Of a DNA stretch of 64,000 nt, positions 23,941-31,745 are shown in pieces (positions within the stretch are counted from its first letter, which is position 1; each line of letters opens with the position of its first letter). Source of the DNA: Hymenobacter metallilatus. Lineage in GTDB: Bacteria > Bacteroidota > Bacteroidia > Cytophagales > Hymenobacteraceae. The position numbers were made by a program, and so were the translations under genes. The DNA lies in NCBI RefSeq assembly GCF_003944705.1, contig NZ_RWIS01000008.1, positions 1-64,000 on the forward strand. Direction: 5' to 3'. The notes beneath the pieces were generated by a model. The model made no database searches. It was not told the origin of the DNA and worked only from the letters and a program-made list of their open reading frames with translations.

Positions 23941-26766
23941 ATGAAAATTGGCATCTTCTTCGGTGGCCCGTCGCGCGAGCGGGAAATCAGCTTTGCGGGC
24001 GGCCGCACCGTGTACGATAATCTGGATAAGTCCCTGTTTGAGGCCGTACCCGTATTCGTGGACAGCCGGGGCAACTTCATTCTGCTGAACTGGGAGTACA
24101 TCTACAAAGGCACCATCCGGGACTTTTACCCGCCCGTGTCGGCGCTGCCGCGCACGGAACTGCCGGTGCAGATGTATTTCGAAAGCCTGGGTGAGCTGAG
24201 CCTGGAGGAGCAGGACCGCATCATCTCGGAAGTGGGCCGCCGCGTGGAACCCCGGGAGCTAGCCAGCCTGATTGATTTCGCCTTCCTGGCCCTGCACGGC
24301 CCGGCCGGCGAGGACGGGGCTATTCAGGGCCTGCTGGAGTGGTACGGCATTCCGTATTCGGGCTCCGGCATCCTGCCCTCGGCCTTCGGTATCGATAAGA
24401 TTGCCCAGAAGAAACTGCTCAAAGCCCTGGACCGTCCCACCCCCGATTTCCGCCTGATTACGGCCGAGGAATGGGACGCCACCGATGCGCAGGCCACCCT
24501 CGACTACCTAGTACGGGAGCTGGGCCTGCCGCTGGTATTCAAGGCCCCGCGCCAGGGCAGCAGCATTGGTATCAGCATCCTGCGCGAAGCCGACGTGAAC
24601 AAGTTTGCCACCGCTATGGAGCGCAGCCTGTTCCGCAAAACCGTCACGCAAACGGAATGGCAGGCGCTGTCGGACACGCAGAAAGTGGTGTGGCTGCAGC
24701 AGTTGGTAGACATCCGGGACGGTATTGGCTTGCCGGTGGTAGTTGAGTTGCCAGTTACCAGTTTTGAGTTGCCTGCTCCAAACGAGCTGGCCGCTTCTGC
24801 CAACTGGCAACCGGCAACTGACAACGCGCAACTGATTCACCAGCCTGAACAACTGCTAACTACCCTTAACCAGCGGCTTGCCAAGGCCGAAGCCGTACGC
24901 CTGACCAGCGTGGAAGGAGAAACGCAGGTGCTGGTGGAGAGCTTCGTGCAGGGCCGCGAGTTTTCCTGCATTGTAGTGGAAGACGCCGACGGGCAGCCCC
25001 TGGCCCTGCCGCCCACGGAAATTGTGAAGGGCGAGGAAATGTTCGACTACCGCTCGAAGTACCTGCCTGGCCTCTCCCGTAAGGTCACGCCCATCGATTT
25101 ACCCGAGGCCGACATTCAGCGCATCCGGGAGGCCTGCGAGGAAATGTTCCGCACGTTTGGGTTTCAGGTGTACGCCCGCCTCGATGGATTTATAGTTTCT
25201 GGTTCCTCGTTGCTAGTTGCTAGCTCGAACGACCAGCCAGAAACCAGAAACCAGAAACCAGAAACTCAGCTTTTCCTCAACGACCCGAACACTACCTCCG
25301 GCATGCTGCCGGCTTCGTTCTTCTTCCACCAGGCCGCCGAAATCGGGCTGAACCCGAGCCAGTTCCTCACCTACCTTATTCGTACCTCCATAGCGGCCCG
25401 GCGGCGCGGGGGGCTGCGGCCGGTGAAGCTGGCTGGTTTGCTGGCCCAACTGGATGCAGCCGTAGCGGCCCGGGCCTCGGAGGAGCGCACCCGCACCAAA
25501 GTAGCCGTAATTATGGGTGGCTACTCCTCGGAGCGGCACATTTCGGTGGAGAGTGGGCGGAACATCTACGAGAAGCTCAGCTCCAGCATCAAGTATGAGC
25601 CGGTGCCGGTGTTTCTGACCGGCAACAGCCAGGAATTCCGCCTCTACGTGCTGCCCATCAACGTGATGCTGAAGGACAACGCCGACGACATCCGGGAGAA
25701 AGTGGAGCACATGGAAGCGGGCCACGGCCTGCACCCCATTCTGGAGCGCATCCGCCGCGAGGCCCAGGGCATTACCAGCACCTACGCCGGTCAGCCCACA
25801 GCCCAGCCCCGGCGCGTATCGTTTGAGGAACTGGCGGGCATGGTGGATGAGGTGTTCATTGCCCTGCACGGCCGCCCCGGCGAGGACGGTGCGTTGCAGC
25901 GGGAGCTGGAGAAATTCGGGCTGCCCTACAACGGCTCGGGCGTGGAAAGCTCCAGCATCACCATCAACAAGTTCGAAACCAACAAGCGCCTGCGAGAGGC
26001 CGGCCTGCGCGTAGCCGAGCACCGTATGGCCAACCGCCTGGAGTGGAACGCCGACGCCGAGGGCTTTTACCGCAGCCTCGAAACTCAATTTCCCTACCCT
26101 TTCATCGCCAAGCCCGCCGACGACGGCTGCTCCTCGGCCGTGAAGAAAATCAAGAGCCGCCAGGAGTTGGAGGCTTTTACCCGCCTTATCTTCCGCAGCC
26201 AGGAAGACCTCATGCCCGCCGACGCTACCACGCTTAGCCTGGGCTTTAAGGAGGAATTTCCGCAGAAGGAAGCCTTCCTGGTGGAAACTCTCATTGACCG
26301 GGACGGCGCGGCCCACTTCCTGGAAGTAACCGGCGGCCTGCTCACGCACTGGGACGAGAACGGACAGTTGCAGATTGAGGTATTTGAGGCCTCCGAAGCG
26401 CTGGCTACCGGCGAGGTATTGAGCCTGGAAGAGAAGTTTTTGGCCGGCGAAGGCCAGAACATCACCCCGGCCCGCTACGCCGCTGACCTCTCGGAGCGGC
26501 AGCGCGTGTCGGAGGAGGTGAAAAAGGAGCTGCGCCGGGTGGCCGAAATCCTGAATATTCAGGGCTACGCCCGCATCGATGCCTTTGTGCGGGTGCGCCA
26601 GAACGGGGCCGTTGAGGTCATCATCATTGAGGTCAACTCCCTGCCCGGCATGACGCCCGCCACCTGCATCTTCCACCAAACGGCCCTGGCCGGCTACACG
26701 CCCTACGACTTCATCGACCGGATTCTGGAGTTCGGCAAGCAGCGCACGGAAAAGCAGTTAAGCTAA
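23941..26766 (+). CDS. Tandem D-alanine-D-alanine ligase-like ATP-grasp fusion
   Basis: The 941-residue protein holds two ligase-like halves, about residues 1-505 and 519-941. Each has a Ddl-type start (GIFFGGPSREREISFAGGR; VIMGGYSSERHISVESGRN), an ALHG.pGEDGA motif, a YSGSG or YNGSG loop, and a C-terminal metal and substrate motif (LNDPNTTSGMLP; IIEVNSLPGMTP). Both appear catalytically complete, unlike many fused pairs. Ddl makes the D-Ala-D-Ala used in peptidoglycan; which half does this is unclear, and a different amino acid ligase is possible. Residues 267-301 and 417-444 are encoded by short repeat arrays in frame and have no counterpart in normal Ddl. The ATG at 23941 is set by the motif and the promoter. 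A PASTA gene follows. Confidence 0.88.
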   Translation: MKIGIFFGGPSREREISFAGGRTVYDNLDKSLFEAVPVFVDSRGNFILLNWEYIYKGTIRDFYPPVSALPRTELPVQMYFESLGELSLEEQDRIISEVGRRVEPRELASLIDFAFLALHGPAGEDGAIQGLLEWYGIPYSGSGILPSAFGIDKIAQKKLLKALDRPTPDFRLITAEEWDATDAQATLDYLVRELGLPLVFKAPRQGSSIGISILREADVNKFATAMERSLFRKTVTQTEWQALSDTQKVVWLQQLVDIRDGIGLPVVVELPVTSFELPAPNELAASANWQPATDNAQLIHQPEQLLTTLNQRLAKAEAVRLTSVEGETQVLVESFVQGREFSCIVVEDADGQPLALPPTEIVKGEEMFDYRSKYLPGLSRKVTPIDLPEADIQRIREACEEMFRTFGFQVYARLDGFIVSGSSLLVASSNDQPETRNQKPETQLFLNDPNTTSGMLPASFFFHQAAEIGLNPSQFLTYLIRTSIAARRRGGLRPVKLAGLLAQLDAAVAARASEERTRTKVAVIMGGYSSERHISVESGRNIYEKLSSSIKYEPVPVFLTGNSQEFRLYVLPINVMLKDNADDIREKVEHMEAGHGLHPILERIRREAQGITSTYAGQPTAQPRRVSFEELAGMVDEVFIALHGRPGEDGALQRELEKFGLPYNGSGVESSSITINKFETNKRLREAGLRVAEHRMANRLEWNADAEGFYRSLETQFPYPFIAKPADDGCSSAVKKIKSRQELEAFTRLIFRSQEDLMPADATTLSLGFKEEFPQKEAFLVETLIDRDGAAHFLEVTGGLLTHWDENGQLQIEVFEASEALATGEVLSLEEKFLAGEGQNITPARYAADLSERQRVSEEVKKELRRVAEILNIQGYARIDAFVRVRQNGAVEVIIIEVNSLPGMTPATCIFHQTALAGYTPYDFIDRILEFGKQRTEKQLS
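24741..24838. repeat. Heptad inverted repeat inside the ligase fusion gene, copy 1
   Basis: The left arm (24741-24774) and right arm (24800-24836) are made of 7-nt units such as ttgccag and caactga. Over their best 18 nt the arms match at 16 positions in reverse complement. The frame is kept and encodes a non-conserved Pro- and Ala-rich segment. Confidence 0.75.
25194..25267. repeat. Heptad inverted repeat inside the ligase fusion gene, copy 2
   Basis: The right arm has three exact copies of ccagaaa in tandem followed by a fourth variant. The left arm (from agtttctggtt at 25194) matches it in reverse complement at 13 of 14 positions. It encodes a polar segment rich in Gln, Pro and Glu placed between RLDGFI and LFLNDPN, which is a turn between strands in ATP-grasp folds. 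Confidence 0.8.
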
Positions 26767-26777
26767 TCGAAAACCGT

Positions 26778-26915
26778 GGCGCAAGCTAAAGCTTGCGCCG
26801 TGCGTTACCTGGGCAGCCGGCGCCCGGCGCAAGCCTTGGCTTACGCCACCCGTTTATTTCCTCACCCTCTCCGGCCCCCATGTGCGGGGCCGATTACGCA
26901 AGCCAAAGCTTACGC
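26778..26915. repeat. Three short palindromes in a row
   Basis: Palindromes of 20 to 22 nt lie at 26778-26799, 26826-26847 and 26895-26914 and share the pattern gcaagcn(2-4)gcttrcgc. They fill the space between the ligase fusion and the PASTA gene; the last ends 5 nt before the PASTA start codon. Confidence 0.8.
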
Positions 26916-26919
26916 TCCT

Positions 26920-27705
26920 ATGTCCTTTTTTCGCTCCGATACGCCGGCCGACCTGCTGAAGCATGTGCTGATTATTGCGGTAGCCACGGCCGCCCTGGTG
27001 CTCGGCTTCTTCTTTGTCTATCTGCCCATTACCACCAACCACGGCGAAACCATTGTGGTACCGAAGATTACCGGTATGAATCAGGCTGACCTGGAGGACT
27101 ACCTCGACGACCGGGACCTCGCCTATTTCGTGGACGACAGCACCTACGATGCCGGCATCCGGCCGGGCACGGTACTTACCCAGGAGCCCAAGGCGGGCGA
27201 AAAAGTGAAGGAAGGGCGTAAAATCTACGTGTCGGTTTCCATGAAAAACCCGCCCGTTATCAAGATGCCCAAGCTCACGGATGGCTCGGTGAAAAACGCC
27301 CAGATGATTCTGAAAAGCTACGACCTGGTGGTGGGCCAGCTGAAATTTGTGCCGAACATCCAGAAGGATGCGGTGCTGAAACAGCTGGTGAACGGCAAGG
27401 AAATAGCCGCTGGCGCATCCATCACCAAAGGCACCCGCGTGGACCTGGAGGTGGGCGACGGTCTGGGCAACCAGGAATTTCCCGTACCTAACCTCGTAAA
27501 CATGCCCGCCGATGAGGCTACTACCCTGCTGGTGGGTCAGGGCCTGCAAGTAGGCGAAATCTTCTACCAGGAGCCCGAGGATGGTCAAACGGAAGGCAGC
27601 GTGGTAAAGCAGCGCCCAGCCGCTACTACCGGCTCCACCATCCGCATGGGCCAGCTGGTTGATTTGTGGGTGGCCGGCAAGGAGCCGGTGAAAGCCGTAG
27701 AGTAA
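26920..27705 (+). CDS. Membrane-anchored PASTA-domain protein
   Basis: PASTA domains bind uncrosslinked peptidoglycan. The 261-residue product has a short cytoplasmic start, one membrane helix (about residues 14-37) and three PASTA repeats (about 45-112, 115-190 and 191-255), seen by repeated PKITGMNQADLEDYLDD-like starts and PGTVLTQEPKAGEKVKEG-like ends. There is no kinase domain, so it is a stand-alone sensor or scaffold. Its place directly after a D-Ala-D-Ala ligase-like gene supports a role at the cell wall. The ATG at 26920 was chosen because the membrane helix follows directly; the open frame upstream runs through palindromic repeats. A terminator follows the gene. Confidence 0.88.
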   Translation: MSFFRSDTPADLLKHVLIIAVATAALVLGFFFVYLPITTNHGETIVVPKITGMNQADLEDYLDDRDLAYFVDDSTYDAGIRPGTVLTQEPKAGEKVKEGRKIYVSVSMKNPPVIKMPKLTDGSVKNAQMILKSYDLVVGQLKFVPNIQKDAVLKQLVNGKEIAAGASITKGTRVDLEVGDGLGNQEFPVPNLVNMPADEATTLLVGQGLQVGEIFYQEPEDGQTEGSVVKQRPAATTGSTIRMGQLVDLWVAGKEPVKAVE

Positions 27706-27756
27706 CTGTCATTTCTCCCATCGGTCGGAATGACAATCCGATGACACTAACACCGT

Positions 27757-27787
27757 AAAAGGTTCGTTGTGCTCCAACGAACCTTTT
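27757..27787 (+). terminator. Terminator after the PASTA gene
   Basis: A 13-nt stem (27757-27769 with 27775-27787) with a 5-nt loop ends in four T. It is likely bidirectional. Confidence 0.75.
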
Positions 27788-27841
27788 GCCGCTTTTAGGC
27801 GTGAGGGAATACCGTTCTGCCGCTACCCCGCGGCGAATTCC

Positions 27842-27849
27842 TTATTTTG
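27842..27849 (+). promoter_or_regulatory. Near-consensus -7 box of the T9SS cargo gene
   Basis: TTATTTTG has seven of eight matches and ends 5 nt before the ATG at 27855, the same spacing as several other genes in the window. Confidence 0.4.
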
Positions 27850-27854
27850 CCTTC

Positions 27855-29717
27855 ATGACTTTTTCGTTACGCTCTTTATGCGGCGCGGCCGTGCTGCTCG
27901 GGTTGCTGCCAGCCGCCGGGCGGGCTCAGGTAGTGCAGCCCTTGGGCGCGGAGCCGCCTCATGCCCTGGTAGCACCGGCGGCGGCCCAGCGGCCTACGGC
28001 CCTGACCCTGCCATTCTTCGATGATTTCTCCCGGCAGAAAGAAGGTGCTCCCGACGGGCAGCGCTGGGAAACGGCCGGCGGTGCCCTCATCAACAACCGC
28101 TTCCCGCGCCGCCCCATTAGCCGGGGCGTGGCCACCCTTGATGGGCTGAACGGCAAAGGACAGCCGCGGGGCGTGGTTTCCATGATTGGCGACGCCGACA
28201 CCCTCACTTCCCAGGCGCTCAATCTGGGTGGCCTGTCAACGGGCAGCAACGTGTTCTTGAGCTTTTTCTGGCAGGCAGGCAGTGTTATCGGTCCGCCCTC
28301 ACCCAGCGGCTCCCGGCCCATTGCGCTCTACGTTGACTTTAAGGATGTAAACGACCAGTGGCAGCAGGTGTGGCAGCTGCGTAGCCCCGGCGACACTACT
28401 AACTTCCGCTTTAAGGCGCTGCCGGTTAACCAGGCGGGTTTTCTGCACCCGAATTTCCAGTTTCGGTTTCGGGTGAGCGGCTACCTGTACAACAACCGCG
28501 ACGCCTGGAGCATGGACTACGTGCGCCTTGACCGGAACCGCACCGCCACCGACTCCAGCTACCGCGACATTGCCCTCAGCAAGCCTTTGCCCAGCGCCCT
28601 GAAGCGGTTTGCAGCTATGCCGGTGGTGCAGTTCAACCTCAACGCCGCCCAGGAGCTGACTGACCGAACCGCCACCAGCATGAATAACCTCGATGCCGGC
28701 CCCGCCCCCACACCTATTTCCTGGGAAGGCTATCTGGATGTGGTGGGTGGCGGCAGCAACCGGTTTCTGCAGGGTAACCGCTCCTTGGATGCCGGCCTGC
28801 GCCAGCAGCCCATTATAGGCAACCCTCGCTTGGCAGCAGTGCCCACCACCCCCGCCGCCAAGCAGTTGCGGCAGCGCCTGGTGCTGCTTAGCAACGAAAC
28901 CAACCCGCTCACACTGCCCAACGACACCATCACGCGCCTCACGGACCTAACCGACTACTACGCCTATGATGATGGTACGGCCGAAGCAACCGTGAGCCTG
29001 CCGCCGGCCAGCAATGGCCCCGCTAGCTACCACGCCCTGCGCTTCGACCTCAACCGCCCCGACCAGATCCGGGCTATCCGACTGGCGCCGCTGCTGCTTA
29101 CGGCAGGTGGCCGAACCATTACCATCAACATCTGGGACGACAATGGCAGTGGGCAACCGGCGGCCACGCCCAAGGCCACCAAAAGCTTCACCATTCCAAC
29201 CACGCTACCACCTGGCCAGACGTTCATCGAAATTCCGTTTGATGCGCCGGTGCCGGTGAGCGGCCGGTTCTACGCCGGCTACGGCCATCCGCCTACCTCG
29301 CAGTTCGTACAGTTTCTGCTGGATCTTAACAATGCTCCACCGGCTAACTCCTTTTTCATCAACTCATTCGGGGCCTGGAGCCCCGCTTCCACGGCCAGTA
29401 GCTACAGCCCCGCCGGCTCCCTGATGCTGCGGCCCGTGACAACCGGCGTGGTAACGGCCACGGCCGCCCCGGCCGAAGTAGTGGCGCAGTATCAGCTCTA
29501 TCCTAACCCAACGCCGGATGGCTGGGTGCAGATTGCGGGGAGCTATGCCCGGGCCGCTGTGCTGGATGCTGTGGGCCGGGTGGTGTGGGAGCAGCCCGCA
29601 GCAGAGGCCGGGCAGCCAGTGGTGCGGCTGCCGTTGCCGGCAGGCCTGTACTTTGTGCGCCTCACCCGAGCCGACGGACTTCTTGTAACCAAGCGGCTGT
29701 CAATAACCCAGCCGTAG
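27855..29717 (+). CDS. Large secreted protein with T9SS sorting domain
   Basis: The 620-residue product has a signal peptide (MTFSLRSLCGAAVLLGLLPAAGRA) and a beta-rich body: a FDDFSRQ start followed by a jelly-roll-like region with ALYVDFKDVNDQWQQVW and FRFRVSGYLYNN, typical of carbohydrate-binding or MAM-like folds. A second beta domain (about 400-530) ends near AGYGHPPTSQ. The last 80 residues form a type A T9SS sorting domain (YPNPTPDGWVQ, ending LVTKRLSI). No catalytic residues were found. Its function is unknown; a structural or adhesive surface protein is likely. The ATG at 27855 begins the signal peptide; the open frame upstream is not protein-like. Confidence 0.82.
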   Translation: MTFSLRSLCGAAVLLGLLPAAGRAQVVQPLGAEPPHALVAPAAAQRPTALTLPFFDDFSRQKEGAPDGQRWETAGGALINNRFPRRPISRGVATLDGLNGKGQPRGVVSMIGDADTLTSQALNLGGLSTGSNVFLSFFWQAGSVIGPPSPSGSRPIALYVDFKDVNDQWQQVWQLRSPGDTTNFRFKALPVNQAGFLHPNFQFRFRVSGYLYNNRDAWSMDYVRLDRNRTATDSSYRDIALSKPLPSALKRFAAMPVVQFNLNAAQELTDRTATSMNNLDAGPAPTPISWEGYLDVVGGGSNRFLQGNRSLDAGLRQQPIIGNPRLAAVPTTPAAKQLRQRLVLLSNETNPLTLPNDTITRLTDLTDYYAYDDGTAEATVSLPPASNGPASYHALRFDLNRPDQIRAIRLAPLLLTAGGRTITINIWDDNGSGQPAATPKATKSFTIPTTLPPGQTFIEIPFDAPVPVSGRFYAGYGHPPTSQFVQFLLDLNNAPPANSFFINSFGAWSPASTASSYSPAGSLMLRPVTTGVVTATAAPAEVVAQYQLYPNPTPDGWVQIAGSYARAAVLDAVGRVVWEQPAAEAGQPVVRLPLPAGLYFVRLTRADGLLVTKRLSITQP

Positions 29718-29802
29718 CAGCGGCAGTTTACCGCTTTCTTGTTAACCTTACGGCCCCGGCTATCAGCCGCCATTTTACCACCCTTTTTCTGTAGTCGCCC
29801 AT

Positions 29803-30102
29803 ATGAACGACATCACCGCCACCGAGCTGAAAGAGCGCCAGGCCAATGGCTCTGCCCCCCTGATCATCGACGTTCGGGAGCCTTGGGAAAACGAGGAAAG
29901 CCGTATTGACGGTAGCCGTCTGATTCCGTTGGGAGAGTTGCCCACCAAGCTCGACGAGTTGGAAGATCTAAAGCATCAGGAAATTGTGGTGCACTGCAAA
30001 AGCGGCGGCCGTTCCGCTTCGGCTAAGGCTTTTCTGGTGCAGCATGGTTTCGACCACGTACGCAACCTCATTGGAGGAATGCAGGGTTACCAGCAAGCGT
30101 AA
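29803..30102 (+). CDS. Rhodanese-domain protein
   Basis: A single rhodanese domain of 99 residues. The active cysteine Cys65 sits in VVHCKSGGRSAS, and the CH2A-like IIDVREPWENEESRIDGS segment comes first. Such stand-alone domains move sulfur as a persulfide or act as sensors; the partner here is unknown. There is no signal peptide. It has its own terminator and is followed by the ohrR-ohr pair, a possible link through thiol chemistry but not evidence of an operon. Confidence 0.9.
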   Translation: MNDITATELKERQANGSAPLIIDVREPWENEESRIDGSRLIPLGELPTKLDELEDLKHQEIVVHCKSGGRSASAKAFLVQHGFDHVRNLIGGMQGYQQA

Positions 30103-30124
30103 CCGTACCTAGTTTCGCTTTTGT

Positions 30125-30159
30125 AGGTCGTACGGCGTAATGCCGTACGACCTTTTTTT
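30125..30159 (+). terminator. Terminator of the rhodanese gene
   Basis: A perfect 12-bp stem (30125-30136 with 30142-30153) is followed by a run of seven T. Confidence 0.92.
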
Positions 30160-30210
30160 ACAAGTAATAATCTGATAACCAAGCCATAAATCCAAATGCA
30201 GTTGCTTGCA

Positions 30211-30247
30211 TTGAATTTAATTGCACACAACTTAATTGTATTCAATT
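30211..30247. promoter_or_regulatory. Probable OhrR operator
   Basis: An AT-rich palindromic stretch carries outer half-sites TTGAAT and ATTCAA plus internal TTAATTG words. It resembles the AATT-rich operators known for OhrR in Bacillus and Xanthomonas and lies just upstream of ohrR, fitting repression of ohrR and ohr. Confidence 0.55.
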
Positions 30248-30268
30248 AAAATGTCTTTCTTTGTATCC

Positions 30269-30724
30269 ATGGACGCAGCACCTGCCCCTCTTACGCCCGT
30301 GAATCCGCTACAGCAACTGGAAAACCAGCTATGCTTTCCTCTGTATGCCGCTTCGCGTATGATTACCAAAGCGTATCAACCCTTGCTGGAGCAGTTTGAC
30401 CTCACTTATCCGCAGTACTTGGTACTACTACTGCTGTGGGAGCATCAGGAACGGACTGTAAAGGAATTAGGCGAGCACCTAGTTCTTGATTCGGGTACGC
30501 TTACCCCCCTGCTGAAACGCCTGGAGCAGCGCCAGCTTATCAGTCGGCGCCGCGACCCGCGCGACGAGCGGTCCGTAATTATCGGGCTGTTGCCGGCCGG
30601 GGTGGCACTGCAGCAACCCGCCTGCCGTATTCCGGAGCAGCTCTTTGAAAAAATGGGCTTGCCGCAGGCCGAGTTTGAGGCCCTGCGCAACCAGCTCACT
30701 CAACTACTTACCCGGCTGAGATAA
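30269..30724 (+). CDS. ohrR: OhrR-type peroxide-sensing regulator (MarR family)
   Basis: OhrR represses peroxide-resistance genes until its reactive cysteine is oxidised by organic hydroperoxides. The 151-residue product has the diagnostic LCFPLYAASR with Cys22 (the sensing position in known OhrR), then LTYPQYLVLLLLWE, a winged helix with DSGTLTPLLKRLE, and RRDPRDERSV. A second cysteine (Cys119) suits the two-Cys type. The ATG at 30269 is preferred because it puts the sensing Cys at position 22; an ATG at 30251 is possible. ohr follows by 40 bp. Confidence 0.93.
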   Translation: MDAAPAPLTPVNPLQQLENQLCFPLYAASRMITKAYQPLLEQFDLTYPQYLVLLLLWEHQERTVKELGEHLVLDSGTLTPLLKRLEQRQLISRRRDPRDERSVIIGLLPAGVALQQPACRIPEQLFEKMGLPQAEFEALRNQLTQLLTRLR

Positions 30725-30764
30725 ATCAGCTTTTCTTCCTTTTCTACTTTTTATTCTGTTTCTC

Positions 30765-31199
30765 ATGAAAATCGAGAAAGTATTTACGGCTCAGGCCAAA
30801 GCCAAAGGGGGCCGCGACGGCGCCATCAGCACCAACAATGACGTGCTGAACCTGACACTGAGCACCCCAAAGGAGATGGGTGGCCCCGGCAAAGCCGGCG
30901 CGACCAATCCCGAGCAGTTGTTTGCCGCCGGTTATGCTGCCTGTTTTGAAGGGGCACTGGGTGTGGCCGCCCGCCAGGCCGGCGTGAAGCTGCAGGACGT
31001 AACGGTGGAGGCGCTCATCGGCTTTGGGAAGGCTGAAGATGGCGGCTACGGCATCTCGGCCGATCTGCACGTGAACCTGCCTGGCTTTGAGCAGGCGCAG
31101 GCCGAGCAGCTGGTGGAAGCCGCCCACGGCATCTGCCCTTACTCGCGCGCTACCCGAGGCAATATTGAGGTAAGCCTGACCACCACAACCAACGCTTAA
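30765..31199 (+). CDS. ohr: Organic hydroperoxide resistance protein
   Basis: Ohr reduces organic hydroperoxides with a pair of cysteines, reducing power coming from lipoylated proteins in known cases. The 144-residue OsmC-fold protein has both catalytic cysteines (Cys60 in AACFEGAL, Cys124 in GICPYSRATRGNIEV) and the TNPEQLFAAGYAA motif. Length is typical. It follows ohrR by 40 bp and would share its regulation. A hairpin at 31231-31286 follows. Confidence 0.96.
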   Translation: MKIEKVFTAQAKAKGGRDGAISTNNDVLNLTLSTPKEMGGPGKAGATNPEQLFAAGYAACFEGALGVAARQAGVKLQDVTVEALIGFGKAEDGGYGISADLHVNLPGFEQAQAEQLVEAAHGICPYSRATRGNIEVSLTTTTNA

Positions 31200-31230
31200 G
31201 CGGGCAGTTCGGAACCAAGGAAAAAAATAC

Positions 31231-31294
31231 GAAGAGGAACACTGCCTTCAACCCAGGTCAACCGGGGCAAGGCGGGGTTCCTCTTCTGTGTTTT
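31231..31294 (+). terminator. Possible terminator after ohr
   Basis: The outer stem pairs gaagaggaac (31231-31240) with gttcctcttc (31277-31286), with an inner gcctt/aaggc stem. The T-run after it is broken (tgtgtttt), so confidence is moderate. Confidence 0.5.
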
Positions 31295-31388
31295 CCCGGA
31301 GCTGCACGCAGCCTCAGGTGGGCCGGGCCCGAATAAATCCGGACAACTTTTTATATTTCTGCACTGACCGCGCCCCATTTGCTGCACT

Positions 31389-31622
31389 ATGAGTAAAATT
31401 CTGGAAGAAATTGACCAGGCCCTGGCCACCTTCAGCTCCAGCCACGGCCGCCCCGTTGCCATTGAGCTGGGGGAACGGAAATACAATCAGCTGATTCTGG
31501 ATGTGGCCCACCTGCACGCCGACGGGGGCGAGTTGACCCACAATACCGGCCGTCCCCTGGCCTACCGGGGCCTCGAAATCCTGCGCGACGACACCAACCG
31601 GGACCGGGTACGGGTGATATAA
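31389..31622 (+). CDS. Small conserved-looking hypothetical protein
   Basis: The 77-residue product is soluble and acidic-basic balanced, with no signal or membrane segment: a helix with ILEEIDQALATF, a turn (SSSHGRPVAIELGERKY), then more helix and a short charged end (RVRVI). No family was recognised. Codon use suits the genome and the start has a reasonable -7-like TATATTTC about 30 nt upstream. The gene stops 3 nt before the repeat at 31626. Confidence 0.6.
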   Translation: MSKILEEIDQALATFSSSHGRPVAIELGERKYNQLILDVAHLHADGGELTHNTGRPLAYRGLEILRDDTNRDRVRVI

Positions 31623-31625
31623 TCA

Positions 31626-31726
31626 GTGAAATGGTGAGTTGGTGAAATAGTGAGTTTGATGTTTTGCCAGCATGGCTGACGCAGATTGAACATAAAACTC
31701 ACCATTTCACCAACTCACCATTTCAC
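31626..31726. repeat. 32-bp inverted repeat of 8-nt units
   Basis: Arms at 31626-31657 and 31695-31726 match at 31 of 32 positions in reverse complement. Units of 8 nt all begin with gtga (gtgaaatg, gtgagttg, gtgaaata, gtgagttt). It begins 3 nt after the stop of the preceding gene and ends 7 nt before the promoter box of the ABC-F gene. Confidence 0.92.
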
Positions 31727-31733
31727 CACAGTG

Positions 31734-31741
31734 TACCTTTG
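31734..31741 (+). promoter_or_regulatory. -7 box of the ABC-F gene
   Basis: TACCTTTG is an exact TAnnTTTG match ending 4 nt before the ATG at 31746, which implies a leaderless mRNA. Confidence 0.65.
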
Positions 31742-31745
31742 CGGC

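Noticed and set aside
25231..25267. Tandem ccagaaa copies considered as a CRISPR-like array
   Set aside because: Units are 7 nt with no spacers, no leader and no cas genes; they lie in a reading frame.
25213..26679. 488-codon open frame antisense to the ligase fusion
   Set aside because: It has the composition of a shadow frame, and the sense strand has clear ATP-grasp motifs.
29803..30102. Rhodanese as part of an anaerobic ergothioneine route (EanB-like)
   Set aside because: It is a short single-domain rhodanese 23 kb from the egt genes; EanB proteins are multi-domain.
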